Part shown: positions 25,015 to 34,300 of the stretch, piece by piece | Numbering within the stretch: the first letter of the stretch is position 1 | Layout of the letters: every line of letters begins with the position of its first letter | Assembly (NCBI GenBank): GCA_964353355.1 | Contig: CAYGVT010000068.1 | Coordinates: forward strand, 1-38,571 | Length of the DNA: 38,571 nucleotides | Reading direction: 5' to 3' | Source: CAYGVT01 sp964353355 | GTDB lineage: Archaea; Thermoplasmatota; DTKX01; GCA-020343715 | Notes under the pieces: generated by a model | The model's input: only the letters and a program-made list of their open reading frames with translations | Database searches by the model: none | Told to the model about the DNA's origin: nothing | Translations under genes and position numbers: made by a program

Positions 25015-26394
25015 GTGGCGGTCGTGGGGCTCGCGAACCAGGGCAGGGAGCTGGCCGAGGTGGCCGGCTCCAGCAGGTTCGTCGTGGGCCTCCGCAATTT
25101 GCTGCGGCGGCCGGGCCGGTCCATCATGACGAGCGCGGCCGTGGCCATCTCGATGGCGCTGCTCGTCTCCATGGCGTCCGTGTCCGAGGGCATCAAGGAC
25201 ACCGCGCGGCTGGGGATAGTCGAATCGCGGGAGGACCTCGTGGTCTCGCCGGAGCAGGGCGCGAGGCTCGCGGGCGCGCACGCGATGGACGCGCACGTGT
25301 CCACGTGGCCCGAGGTCGAGTTCGCGACGGTCGCGGCCTACCACGAGCTCACGGTCGAGACCCCCCTGCTGGGCGACAAGGGCGTCTACGGCGTGGGAGT
25401 GGTGCCCTCCGAGTTCTGGGAGATGGCGGGCAAGTCCGAGCGCGAGCGCTACAAGGGCGGCTTCTTCGAGGTGCCCGACGACCCGTTCTACGGCAACGGC
25501 AGCTACGACGGCACGTTCACGGGCGAGGTGCTGGTGTCCAAGAACCTCGTGGACAAGTACGGCGTCGCCGTCGGCGGCGCCCTCCCGGTCAGGCTCGTGC
25601 CAGGCGCCGATGTGCTCTCCGACCGGATGCCGGTGTGGGGGGGCACGCGCGGGGGCACGCCCGTCACGCTCGTGAACCTCACGGTCGTGGGCTCGTTCGA
25701 GCTCGAGTACTCGGGCTCGGGCTTCTACAAGGGGCTCGCCATCATCGTGATGCACCTGAGCGAGCTGCAGGCCGTCGCGGGCATGGCCGCCGAGAACGGC
25801 ACCGGCGGCTCGGGGCCGGTCGTGACCGACCTCGCCAACGGCCTCAGCATCGCGCTCACCGACCAGGCCGTCCGCCAGGGGGCGGTGGGCGCGGTCGAGG
25901 ACCGGCTGAAGGAGGAGTACCCCGAGTACGCGGACTACGTCTACACCAAGCAGGAGCAGCTCTCGCAGCAGCGCGACGAGTTCGTGGTGGCGGAGGTGTT
26001 CTACCTCGCCGTGGGGTCCGTGTCGATGCTGATAGGGCTCCTGTTCGTCGCGACCATCATGATAGTCTCCGTGATGGAGCGCACGCGCGAGATAGGAATG
26101 CTGCGCTCCATCGGCATCTCCCGGAGGTCCATCTTCCTCCAGGTGTTCGAGGAGTCCATGGTGCTCGTGCTCGCGGGGGGCCTCATCGGCATCCTGCCGG
26201 GCTACTGGGGCGCGTCCTGGGCCGCGTCTTACATCAGCACCAGCATCGGCCTCACGATAGTGCTGGGCTTCTCGATGGCGTTCGTGGCGCAGGCGCTGCT
26301 CCTGGTGCTGGCGGTGGGCGCGCTCTTCGCCATGTACCCCGCCATGACGGCGGTCCGGATGAACATCGTCAAGGCCATGACGAGCGCGCGATGA
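25015..26394 (+). CDS. ABC transporter permease, MacB/FtsX type (subunit 2)
   Basis: This second FtsX-type permease has 459 residues: a first helix at about 37-57, an exterior domain (about 60-320) and three helices near 330-445. It carries the same coupling signature (RTREIGMLRSIGISRRSIF). It differs from subunit 1 by a longer N-terminus and a Gly-rich insert in the exterior domain (NGTGGSGPV). The GTG at 25015 follows the previous stop by one base; a GTG at 25024 with GAGGTG 6 bases upstream is an equally good start. Its last bases overlap the ATPase gene (ATGA). The two unequal permeases suggest a heterodimeric transporter. Confidence 0.92.
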   Translation: MAVVGLANQGRELAEVAGSSRFVVGLRNLLRRPGRSIMTSAAVAISMALLVSMASVSEGIKDTARLGIVESREDLVVSPEQGARLAGAHAMDAHVSTWPEVEFATVAAYHELTVETPLLGDKGVYGVGVVPSEFWEMAGKSERERYKGGFFEVPDDPFYGNGSYDGTFTGEVLVSKNLVDKYGVAVGGALPVRLVPGADVLSDRMPVWGGTRGGTPVTLVNLTVVGSFELEYSGSGFYKGLAIIVMHLSELQAVAGMAAENGTGGSGPVVTDLANGLSIALTDQAVRQGAVGAVEDRLKEEYPEYADYVYTKQEQLSQQRDEFVVAEVFYLAVGSVSMLIGLLFVATIMIVSVMERTREIGMLRSIGISRRSIFLQVFEESMVLVLAGGLIGILPGYWGASWAASYISTSIGLTIVLGFSMAFVAQALLLVLAVGALFAMYPAMTAVRMNIVKAMTSAR

Positions 26395-27191
26395 GGGGGG
26401 CGAAAGTCCAAAAAGGGCCGGAGGCTGTTGGGGTGGGCGTGGGCGAGGGTGGAGAGCTGGCGGTCAGGGCGGTGGCGCTGACCAAGGTCTACGACGTGGG
26501 CGAGACGCAGGTCCGCGCGCTCGATTCCGTGGACCTGGACATCCCCAGGGGCCAGTTCCTGAGCCTCATGGGCCCCTCGGGCTCGGGCAAGTCCACGCTC
26601 CTCAACATCATCGGCTGCATCGACACACCCACGTCGGGGTCGCTCCAGGTGCTGGGGCGCGAGGTGTCCAGGCTGCCAGAGCGCGAGCTGTGCCGCGTGC
26701 GCCTCAGGGACGTGGGCTTCATCTTCCAGCAGTTCTACCTCATGCCCACGCTGCGCGCCGAGGAGAACGTGGAGCTGCCGATGAAGGAGGCCAAGATGGC
26801 ACGGGCGAGCAGGCACTCCCGCGCGCACGCGCTCCTGGAGATGGTGGGCCTGGAGAACCGCCTGCGCCACTTCCCGAGCCAGCTGTCCGGGGGCGAGCAG
26901 CAGCGCGTGGCCATCGCCCGCGCGCTCGCGAACGAGCCCCGGATACTGCTCGCGGACGAGCCCACGGGCGAGGTCGACTCCCACACCTCGGACACCATCA
27001 TGGACATCCTCGAGGGCCTCAACAGGGAGCGGGGGCTCACGCTCATAGTGGTGTCGCACGACCCCGGCGTCGCCGGCCGCGCCCGACGGCAGCTGCGCAT
27101 GGTCGACGGGCGCATCACGGCCGACGTGAGCGGCCCTACGGACCGACGGCATTCCAGCAGACCGCCCCCGGACGACGAGGGCGGGGACTGA
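26391..27191 (+). CDS. ABC transporter ATPase, MacB/LolD type
   Basis: It powers the two preceding permeases. The 266 residues contain Walker A GPSGSGKST (about 64-72), the Q-loop (FIFQQFYLMPTLRAEENVELP), the signature LSGGEQQRVAIARAL (about 165-179), Walker B LLADEPTGEVDS and the H-loop (VVSHDP). The family usually has GNLDS after the Walker B Glu-Pro-Thr; here it is GEVDS, a mild change. A 25-residue N-terminal extension and a disordered, Arg/Pro/Asp-rich tail (about 240-266) are extra. The ATG at 26391 overlaps the permease stop by 4 bases, indicating translational coupling. The phosphoglycolate phosphatase gene starts 13 bases downstream. Confidence 0.95.
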   Translation: MRGAKVQKGPEAVGVGVGEGGELAVRAVALTKVYDVGETQVRALDSVDLDIPRGQFLSLMGPSGSGKSTLLNIIGCIDTPTSGSLQVLGREVSRLPERELCRVRLRDVGFIFQQFYLMPTLRAEENVELPMKEAKMARASRHSRAHALLEMVGLENRLRHFPSQLSGGEQQRVAIARALANEPRILLADEPTGEVDSHTSDTIMDILEGLNRERGLTLIVVSHDPGVAGRARRQLRMVDGRITADVSGPTDRRHSSRPPPDDEGGD

Positions 27192-27204
27192 GGGGGCGTC
27201 GAGG

Positions 27205-27930
27205 ATGCCGAGGTTCGTCCCGAAGTCCCCGTTCGACCGGCCCGTCCGGGCGGTGGTGGCCGACATCGACGGCACGCTCACCACCCCCGACAGGCGGCTC
27301 TCGATGTCGGCGCAGACGGCCGTCATGCGTCTCGAGGCCGTCGGCATACCGGTCGTGGTGGCCTCCGGCAACGTGATGCCCTCTGCCCGCACGGCCGCGT
27401 ACATGGTCGGCGCGACGGGCCCGGTCGTCGCGGAGAACGGCGGCATGGTGCTCTACCGCGACGAGAAGTGGGAGGAGAGGATCGAGCGCATCGCCGACCA
27501 CCGGCTCGCGCTCGCGGCCTGGGAGCGCGTGCACGCGGCCCTCCCCGAGACCCGCCGGCTCATCACCGACAGGTGGCGCGAGTCGGAGATAGCCATCGAG
27601 GAGACGGTCGACATCGAGTCGGTGCGCCGCCTCGTGGCCGGCATGTCGGTGAGCGTGGAGCACACCGGCTATGCCATCCACATCTTCGACGCGCGCGTGT
27701 CCAAGGGCAAGGGCGTGCTGCGCGCGCTGGAGATACTGGACGTCCCCCCCGACGAGGCCATGGCGGTGGGCGATTCCGAGAACGACCTGAGCGTGTTCGA
27801 CGTGTGCGGCCTCAACGTTGCCGTCTCGCGAAGGGAGCCGCGCCTGGTCGCCAAGGCGCACTACGTCGCGCGCGACACGGGCGGCGACGGGTTCTTCGAG
27901 GCCGTGTCCAGGCTGCTGGGGCCGCCGTGA
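27205..27930 (+). CDS. pgp: Archaeal-type HAD phosphoglycolate phosphatase
   Basis: This 241-residue HAD-superfamily hydrolase has the nucleophile motif DIDGT (D20, D22), motif II ASGN (about 53-56), a conserved Lys segment KGKG (about 167-170) and motif IV GDSENDLSVF (about 189-198). A type C2 cap lies between, as in the Thermoplasma enzyme that removes phosphate from phosphoglycolate. Related Cof-like HADs act on other sugar phosphates, so the substrate is by family. The ATG at 27205 is preceded by CTGAGGGGG (about 27188-27196). It is only 13 bases after the ABC ATPase and may be cotranscribed; there is no obvious functional link. Confidence 0.92.
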   Translation: MPRFVPKSPFDRPVRAVVADIDGTLTTPDRRLSMSAQTAVMRLEAVGIPVVVASGNVMPSARTAAYMVGATGPVVAENGGMVLYRDEKWEERIERIADHRLALAAWERVHAALPETRRLITDRWRESEIAIEETVDIESVRRLVAGMSVSVEHTGYAIHIFDARVSKGKGVLRALEILDVPPDEAMAVGDSENDLSVFDVCGLNVAVSRREPRLVAKAHYVARDTGGDGFFEAVSRLLGPP

Positions 27931-28138
27931 CGTGGCTGGCAGCGGAAGAGACACGGTCGCAGCCCCAAGGTGTCCCATCATAGCCTGCCCTGGCCCATCC
28001 TGGGATCGGCCTCTTTCTCACCACACGAGGGATGCCTTTCCGGTCGCATCGATTCCAGGGACCCATTACACGTGGCAACGCCCATCGTCCAGGTCAGGTC
28101 TAAGACTATTTAACAGGTGGCAGGCATTCCAATAATCG
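27931..28138. other. Intergenic region before the membrane-protein pair
   Basis: No gene is seen here. A TATA-like CTATTTAA at 28106-28113 lies about 29 bases before the TTG at 28139 and would give a nearly leaderless mRNA. From here to about 28700 the sequence is more AT-rich than its surroundings. Confidence 0.5.
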
Positions 28139-28816
28139 TTGTTGGATAGACATCTGGTCAACGGGCAACTGGTCAAGGCCACCGGCATCGACCGAGGGCG
28201 ATTGTTGTCGAGGAGCGAAGCCGAGTGGATGGCGAGACACCGTGCTGTCACGCTTGGTGTAATGTTGAGGATCCTGGTCTTCAGCTCCGCTGCCATAATC
28301 GCAGTACTTCCCTTTCTCTCCTTACTGTACTTCCAGTCGATACAACCCATTGTTATCCTATTGAGCATTTTCGCATGTGTGTTTTCCATCATTCTTTCCG
28401 TCTCAATCTTCGAGCTGCTTCTGCCCCTTTGGTGGGCCAAACGTGCCCATCGGCTCCTGGGCTACGTGCCGGGCCTTTATGAGCGCGGCATCCAGCTCTC
28501 GAATCTTCTGGCCGACCTGTTCATCCCTTACGAGGAGATAACGGGCATCCGCTTGACATCGAGGCTCGGCATCAGATTCCTCAACATCGATGTACGGAAC
28601 CCCAATCGGCCGTTCGGCGAGTACGCAAACCTCCTCGATAAAGATGACCTATCCCTGCTACGAATCATGACGAGCCAAATGGGCGATGGGTCAGGGAGGC
28701 CGGCCCTGCGGCTCTATGGCACCCCCTCGCTCCAGATGGAGGGGGACGGGAAGGCCGAGGGAGATGCCTTGCATGGGAAGGAGCCCGGTGGCCCGTCAAT
28801 GGTCCTGAAGTACTAG
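28139..28816 (+). CDS. Two-helix membrane protein of unknown function, paralogue A
   Basis: This 225-residue protein is not from a recognised family. An N-terminal segment (about 1-40) with GIDRGRLLS is followed by two membrane helices (about 42-65 and 70-98) and a C-terminal cytoplasmic domain (about 101-200) with PGLYERGIQL (111-120) and LFIPYEEITGI (127-137). That pattern, a start marking one strand and a FIPY strand leading to a turn, resembles bacterial PH-like domains that follow two membrane helices; this is inference. The start is one of two adjacent TTG codons (28139 or 28142), because the GIDRG region aligns with VDRG in the next gene. Codon use is less GC-rich than nearby genes, hinting at transfer. 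Confidence 0.7.
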   Translation: MLDRHLVNGQLVKATGIDRGRLLSRSEAEWMARHRAVTLGVMLRILVFSSAAIIAVLPFLSLLYFQSIQPIVILLSIFACVFSIILSVSIFELLLPLWWAKRAHRLLGYVPGLYERGIQLSNLLADLFIPYEEITGIRLTSRLGIRFLNIDVRNPNRPFGEYANLLDKDDLSLLRIMTSQMGDGSGRPALRLYGTPSLQMEGDGKAEGDALHGKEPGGPSMVLKY

Positions 28817-28887
28817 GCCACCAAGGGGCCGCAAACCCCCTATCCCTACAGGCTAGTATCGCCCCGCTCAACAACTATTTCTATCGG

Positions 28888-29580
28888 ATGACCGATGTAC
28901 GCTCGTTGCGGGAGTTTATCATCGTATCAGGCCGTGCAATCCCTGTCCCGAGCGTGGACCGAGGGCAGTTGCTGCTGGGAGACCCGGAGAGATGGTTCCG
29001 GGCCCTGGCCGATGTGACGTTGCGATGGCTCGTCCGGTTGCTGGGCATTCGGCTCGGCGTGCTCGTGCCGATAGCATTGCTCCTCCTCGCGTTCGGGCAG
29101 TGGCGGCTCTCCATCACCGTGCTCGCGTTGTTCCTTGGTATCTATCTGCTCTCGGTCCTGGCGTACTACTATCTATTCGTCGTCCGCTCGATTGACGCCT
29201 ACCGTTCCTCGGGCCTTTGCCCCGGACTCTTTGGCAACGGGCTGGAGCTGCCAACCTGCGTCACCGTCAAAGGCACGATGCGCGCTCGCGTCGGTATCCC
29301 CTCCCTCCCCTGGACCATGACCGTATTCCTGCCGTATGCGGAGTGCGAGGACATCGACACGGAGGGCGGCACCTTGGCCGGGTTCATCCAGGACACCGCG
29401 ATGGTGCGGTTGAATGGGGGGAATCGCCTATGGTTCCCGGCGAGGTTCCTCGGGGAGGACGGGCTTGACCGATTCCGGGCTTCCCTCAGGATGGTGCCAC
29501 GGACCACCCCGGGCGCCTTGATGTCGCCCCATGGTCCAGTTGCGGAGGATGGCCCTTGGACCGAGGTGAGGGCGCCATAG
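28888..29580 (+). CDS. Two-helix membrane protein of unknown function, paralogue B
   Basis: The 230 residues align along their length with the gene before it. VDRGQLLLGDPERWF matches GIDRGRLLSRSEAEWM. Two membrane helices follow (about 54-70 and 76-98). CPGLFGNGLEL (111-121) matches VPGLYERGIQL, and FLPYAECEDI (147-156) matches FIPYEEITGI. Identity is low, so the duplication is old. Paralogue B has a longer loop between the last two blocks. The ATG at 28888 has CTAGTATC about 30 bases upstream as a possible TATA box. The pair could form a heteromeric membrane complex. Function unknown. Confidence 0.75.
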   Translation: MTDVRSLREFIIVSGRAIPVPSVDRGQLLLGDPERWFRALADVTLRWLVRLLGIRLGVLVPIALLLLAFGQWRLSITVLALFLGIYLLSVLAYYYLFVVRSIDAYRSSGLCPGLFGNGLELPTCVTVKGTMRARVGIPSLPWTMTVFLPYAECEDIDTEGGTLAGFIQDTAMVRLNGGNRLWFPARFLGEDGLDRFRASLRMVPRTTPGALMSPHGPVAEDGPWTEVRAP

Positions 29581-29622
29581 CACGCGCTTGGAGCACATCG
29601 CGACCGGTCGCCGCTTCACCCG

Positions 29623-29708
29623 GATGCGCCACGCCTGCAGTGCCACCACCACGACGATGCATGCGACGATGACCAGGACCACGACCTGCTCCCGCGCCGC
29701 GCTCAGGG
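29623..29708 (-). pseudogene. Remnant C-terminal membrane anchor of a surface-protein gene
   Basis: Read on the minus strand it encodes LSAAREQVVV, a hydrophobic helix and LQAWRIR. These match LSSAWEQVVV, the helix and MQAWRIR at the C-terminus of the FG-GAP protein (31363-35307). The DNA matches 31372-31457 at 75 of 86 positions without gaps. The stop codon found in the intact gene is lost here and the frame runs on for about 20 codons. Upstream of the match, a TAG interrupts the frame about 25 codons away and no signal or repeat domain is present, so it is not a complete gene. Confidence 0.8.
29623..29708. repeat. Left copy of 86-bp direct repeat flanking the ATPase gene
   Basis: It is 75/86 identical to 31372-31457, in the same orientation. 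The ATPase gene and its operator lie between the two copies. Confidence 0.85.
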
Positions 29709-29825
29709 ACGCCACGGCCTTGTTCTCACCCCATGGTCGTGCCTGGCATTGGATGGCGGTCCGCTCCTATCCCGGGTCCGCGGCGCACTGGAGATGCCGA
29801 GGGAGAGGTAGTTAAGGCATTGTAA

Positions 29826-29864
29826 ATGTACCAATAATATGATTATTCGTACATCTTAATGTAC
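29826..29864. promoter_or_regulatory. Operator-like inverted repeats upstream of the ATPase
   Basis: ATGTACCAATAAT (29826-29838) and its near-perfect inverted partner (29842-29854, 12 of 13 matching) flank a 3-base centre. The right half overlaps a second palindrome, GTACATCTTAATGTAC (29849-29864). Three ATGTAC half-sites therefore sit directly against the TATA box. This looks like a repressor-binding array; the regulator is unknown. Confidence 0.6.
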
Positions 29865-29878
29865 AAATATATATATAC
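29865..29878 (+). promoter_or_regulatory. TATA box of the DUF4143 ATPase
   Basis: AAATATATATATAC is centred about 24 bases before the ATG at 29895, so the mRNA would be leaderless. It touches the inverted-repeat cluster just upstream. Confidence 0.6.
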
Positions 29879-29894
29879 ACCGAGAGGCATTGCC

Positions 29895-31217
29895 ATGCCC
29901 ATGGACCTGAGGCGCCTCTCGGAGCAGAACCCCTGGTGGACCACGGGGAGCGTGAGGGGCGAGCTCTGCCCGCCCTACGAGCGGCGCGCGCTTGCCGACG
30001 TGGTCTCCTCGCTGCCGAGACGCCATGTGACCCTCGTGCGTGGGCCGAGGAGGACCGGCAAGTCGACGATGCTGTACCAGGCCATCAGGCATCTCCTCAA
30101 GGGAGGCATCGACCCGGCGACCGTCCTCTACTTCTCCTTCGACGGCGAGCCGGGGACCGTACAGGAGCTGCTCGACGAGTATCGCAGCTCGGTCCTCGGC
30201 CGTCCGTTCGACGGACCGGGACGGGTCCATGTCTTCCTGGACGAGGTCCAGAAATGCAGGGGCTGGTCCGAGGACGTGAAGCGCAACTACGACCTCTACC
30301 CGAACGTCAAGCTCGTCCTGTCGGGCTCCGTCAGCTTCGACATGGCACGGGGCACGACGGAGAGCCTCGCCGGACGCGCGAGGGAGACAGTCCTCCTGCC
30401 GATGTCGTTCGCGGAGTACCTCGGGCTCCGGGGAATCAGGGCCCCTGCCCCGGGCGAGCCGTTGAGGAGGTTCCTCCTCGCGGAGACGGCCCTCCAGCCG
30501 TACTTCTCCCACTACCTCGCATCCGGCGGGTTCCCCGAGCTCGCGACCGAGGATGACGCCCGCGAGATGAGGGAGTACGTCCTGTCGAGCATCGTCCAGA
30601 GGGCCGTGTACGGGGACCTGTTCGGCGCGGGAGGCATCGGCGACCCGGAATCCATGATGGCCCTCCTGCGCGCCATCTCGGAGACGCCCGGCATGCTCCT
30701 GAACTACGACTCGCTCGGGTCCTCGATCGGGAGGGACCGCCGCACGGTCTCCTCGTACATCGCGCGGCTCGAACAGGCCATGATCATCAGGACGATAGGG
30801 AACCTGCGGGGGAGCGCGCTCGCCTCCAGCCGCAAGCACCGGAAGGCCTACCCGGCGTCCACCGCGCTCACCTTCGCATTCAGAGGCGCCATCGTCGATG
30901 AGACCGACCTCGGCCGCGTCGTGGAGACCGCCGTCCTGAACGAGATCGACGCCCGTCACTTCTGGCGCGAGCACGGAGCTGAGGTGGACTTCGTCGTCGG
31001 CGCGAGGGGGACGACGGCGGTGGAGGTGAAGCTGTCGGGGGAGGGCGCCTTCCTGTTCGACGAGTTCGCGAGGGCGCGAAGGCTCGACCGATCGTTCGTG
31101 GTCACGAGGAGCGCCCATGGGCCTGGCAGGGCAGGCGGCACCCGCTTCGAGCGCGTGCCCGCATGGGCCCTCTGTGCAGGGGCGCATGTCCCAGGTATCC
31201 GGAACGCCGGACCCTAG
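29895..31217 (+). CDS. AAA_14/DUF4143 ATPase with nuclease-like C-terminus
   Basis: The 440-residue protein has an AAA+ domain with Walker A GPRRTGKST (50-58), Walker B VHVFLDE (D116, E117) and a sensor-1 stretch LVLSGSVS. This is followed by the DUF4143 region: a winged-helix-like part (about 255-310, RRTVSSYIARLEQAMII) and a C-terminal domain with EVDFVVG...AVEVKLSG that looks like a PD-(D/E)xK nuclease core. The family is widespread in bacteria and archaea, often in variable regions; its function is poorly known. I chose the ATG at 29895 because it is at leaderless distance from the TATA box; another in-frame ATG lies within the AT-rich promoter (29859). The gene is flanked by an 86-bp direct repeat. 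Confidence 0.9.
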   Translation: MPMDLRRLSEQNPWWTTGSVRGELCPPYERRALADVVSSLPRRHVTLVRGPRRTGKSTMLYQAIRHLLKGGIDPATVLYFSFDGEPGTVQELLDEYRSSVLGRPFDGPGRVHVFLDEVQKCRGWSEDVKRNYDLYPNVKLVLSGSVSFDMARGTTESLAGRARETVLLPMSFAEYLGLRGIRAPAPGEPLRRFLLAETALQPYFSHYLASGGFPELATEDDAREMREYVLSSIVQRAVYGDLFGAGGIGDPESMMALLRAISETPGMLLNYDSLGSSIGRDRRTVSSYIARLEQAMIIRTIGNLRGSALASSRKHRKAYPASTALTFAFRGAIVDETDLGRVVETAVLNEIDARHFWREHGAEVDFVVGARGTTAVEVKLSGEGAFLFDEFARARRLDRSFVVTRSAHGPGRAGGTRFERVPAWALCAGAHVPGIRNAGP

Positions 31218-31362
31218 GGCACGGGCGCCCTTGGGACTCCCGTCCACCTCACACCCCTTGCGTCGAATGAGGCACTTCCGGCGCTAGAGGACGGGTCCGC
31301 GGCCAGGTGAGGATGAGCCATACCCCAGGCATGCTCACAATCCCGCTCGCCCATCGCCGCGG
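31218..31362. other. Gap between the ATPase and the FG-GAP gene
   Basis: These 145 bases separate two convergent genes. No promoter, terminator hairpin or reading frame with support was seen. Confidence 0.5.
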
Positions 31363-34300
31363 CTAAAGCCTGATGCGCCACGCCTGCATCGCGACCGCCA
31401 CGATGATGCACGCGGCGATGAGCACGACCACGACCTGCTCCCACGCCGAGCTCAGGGGCCGGTGGGGCTCTGCGGGCGGCTCGACGTCGAGGTCGAACGC
31501 CCTCTGGGCGCTCAGGGTGCCGTCGACCTCCCTCACGGTGAGGGTGATGGTGTGGCGCCCCTTGGAGAGGATGGCCGAGAACGACGGCTCCTCAGAGAGG
31601 AGGCCGTCCAGGCTGCTGTGCCACTGGAACTCCAGCCGGTCGTCGTTGGGGTCGAAGCTCCCGCTCGCGTCGAAGTATGTCGCGGTGCCGTACCGGAACG
31701 TGGTCGTGCGCGGCTCGATGATCTGGATGACCGGGGGCAGCGGGCGGATGCCCAGCTCCGCGACGATGCGCAGGGGCTCCGAGGTCACGGTGTTGCCGCC
31801 AGTGCCGTCGGTGACGCGGATGACGATGAAGTTCAAGTCGCCGTCGTCCACGTCGATGGTGAACGAGACCATGTAGAACGGGACGACCGGTGTCGTCAAT
31901 CCATCGTACTTCCCCAGCCTCTTCCATGTCGTGTAGCCCTGCGTGCTCGGCCGCGAGACCGCGTACTCGATGGTGCGCAGGTCCACGCCAGAGCCGTGCC
32001 CGCCCGCGGGCGCGAGGTCGTCGATGCGCACGCTGAGCTCGACCCTCTGCAGCCGCACGACCTCGCCCGCCCTCGGCGAGAAGTCCGACATGGCAGGGGC
32101 GGTGTTGTCGACCATGATGCGCTGCTGGAACGGGGCGGAGGCGTGGCCCGTCGCGTCGAGCGCCTGCCACCGCACGTAGTTGTCGACGCCCTCGGGGAGC
32201 GTCACCATCGCGGTGCACTCGTACCCCCCGCCCTCGCGGACGATGGTGGGGTAGTGCCACGTGTCCTCGCCCACGACCTGGTACCGCACGGAGCCCTCGA
32301 CGACGCCCGACTGCGGGTCGGACACAAAAACGCCCACCGCTATGGCGTTGCGGCCCACCACGAACGCGTCCTCCGCGGGCAGCGCGCGGGAGAACGCGGG
32401 GCCCGCGAGGTCCACCTGCACGCGGTAGAGGGGCGAGGTGATGTACTCGCGCCGCTCCGTGTCCCTCGCGCGCCACTGGATGTAGTTCGCGCGGCCCTCC
32501 GCGAGGCGCACCTCGACGAACACGGTCACCCTCGACGGGTCCTCGACGTCCCCTACGTTGATGGTGGCCCACTCCGAGAAGACGCCGGGCGCCGTCGAGG
32601 TGCGGTACTGGACGTGCGTGAGGTCGATGGGGTTGCCCTTGGTGTTCTCGATTGTGACGCCCACGGTCACGTCGGGCGCGCTGAACCACACGGAGTTGGA
32701 GGGGATGGGGGCCGAGAAGGTCAGGTTGCCGAGGTCGACCCTGATGGGGTACGGCGGTGAGATGGCGGGCCCGTTCCCCGCGCGGTCGTAGGCGCGCCAC
32801 CGGATGTGGCTTGTGCCCTCGGTGAGCAGCTCCTCCGCGTAGGCGACGACGGAGTCCGGGCCCACCTGGAGGAAGGCGTCATGCCACGGGCCGAAGATGC
32901 TATCGCCGGCGGCGAGCGAGAGCTGGTACTGCGGCATCCGGTAGGGCGTGCCGGCGTCCACCCCGGGGCCCATCGGGTCGGTGATGACGACGCTCGCGTT
33001 GACCCGGAGGCTCGCGATGACCTGCGCCTCGTCGGGCGAGGGCGAGGCGAACCTCACGGGCGTCGAGTCCACGCGCAGCCCGAACGCGAGCGTGCGGAAC
33101 ACTCGCGCGTGGTCCGGGGACTCGATGGAGACCGTGTACACCAGGTCCGTCCTCGAAGACGATGGGGCCTGGATGTCCAGGGCCACTGGCTCGCCGGGGG
33201 AGGGTGAGGTCGTCCACGCGCCGCCCATGTCGTCCCTCCCGACGACCGAGACCGCGGACGCGGGCGGGTTGTATGTCCGGGAGGGCGTGACGCCCGCCTG
33301 CGACAGGTCGTATGCGACCCTCACGCCGCCGACGCGGACGGTCTCGGTGCCTCGGACCCAGTCCCCTGGGCCCAGCGCCCCCTGGTGCTCGCCCGTGAGC
33401 GTGAGCTCGCCCTCGAAGGCGAGGGCGGACACGGTGTGCCCGAGGTCCTCGAACGCGCCCTCCACGCGGAGGCCTTGGTGGTCCACGGCCGCGACGGCCA
33501 CGGAGAGCGGGCGGCCCACGGGGAAGCCCCAGCCGAGGGTGAGCTCGAGCCACAGCACGAAGGTGTCGCGGCGCGCGGGGTCGTCGAGCATGCGGGCGGA
33601 GGACACGCGCGCGAGGTCCTTGGGGTCGAGCACCTCTGTGATGCGGACAGAATCGGCGTAGTACATGTAGGTCACGTCCTCGCCGGCCGGGTCGAGGCGG
33701 ACCTCGATTGTGTTGAGCTGGGTTTCGCCCGTGCGGTGCGTCACCGCCACGGCCAGGTGGTAGGGCCGGCGCTCGCACAGCAGCAGCGTGCCCTCGTCGC
33801 GGTCCTCGACCCACGCAGAGCCGCTGCCCATCGGCGGCATGGTGATGTCCCTGCCCCTGAAGAGCAGCGCAGCGCCCACGTCCAGCCTGCCGGGCGCGTC
33901 GAACCCGGGGGCGCCGACGAGCATGTCCATGAAGGCGTCGCCGTCGATGTCGCCCGCGCCCGCGAGGCCCGCGGAGAGGTGCTCGAGCGTCGAGGAGCCG
34001 AGCTCCTCGACCTTGGGCTCGCTCGAGAACCCGGTGTACCGGTCGCCGAAGAAGACGTAGACCTTCCCGCGCTCTGGCATGTCCTCGGTGGAGTAGAGCT
34101 GTGCCCCGATGGCCACGTCGTCGCACCCGTCCCTGTTCACGTCGCCGAGGTAGGCGATGGTGAAGCCCAGGTGGGACTCGTCCTCCTCGCCCTCGATGAC
34201 GCGCGAGGCGTTGGCGCCGATGCCGTGCTCCGAGCCGAGGTACAGCTCGACGCGGCCCGCGCCGGAGATGCCCGCGTCTGGCGAGGACACGAGGAGGTCG

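Larger units (their letters stand above)
29581..29894. other. Region between the membrane pair and the ATPase
   Basis: It holds a broken surface-protein anchor on the minus strand (29623-29708), about 115 bases with no feature I can name, and then an AT-rich inverted-repeat cluster with the ATPase promoter (29826-29878). Confidence 0.6.

Noticed and set aside
28665..28874. 69-codon minus-strand frame at the end of membrane paralogue A
   Set aside because: It is antisense to a supported gene, has no promoter and no motif.
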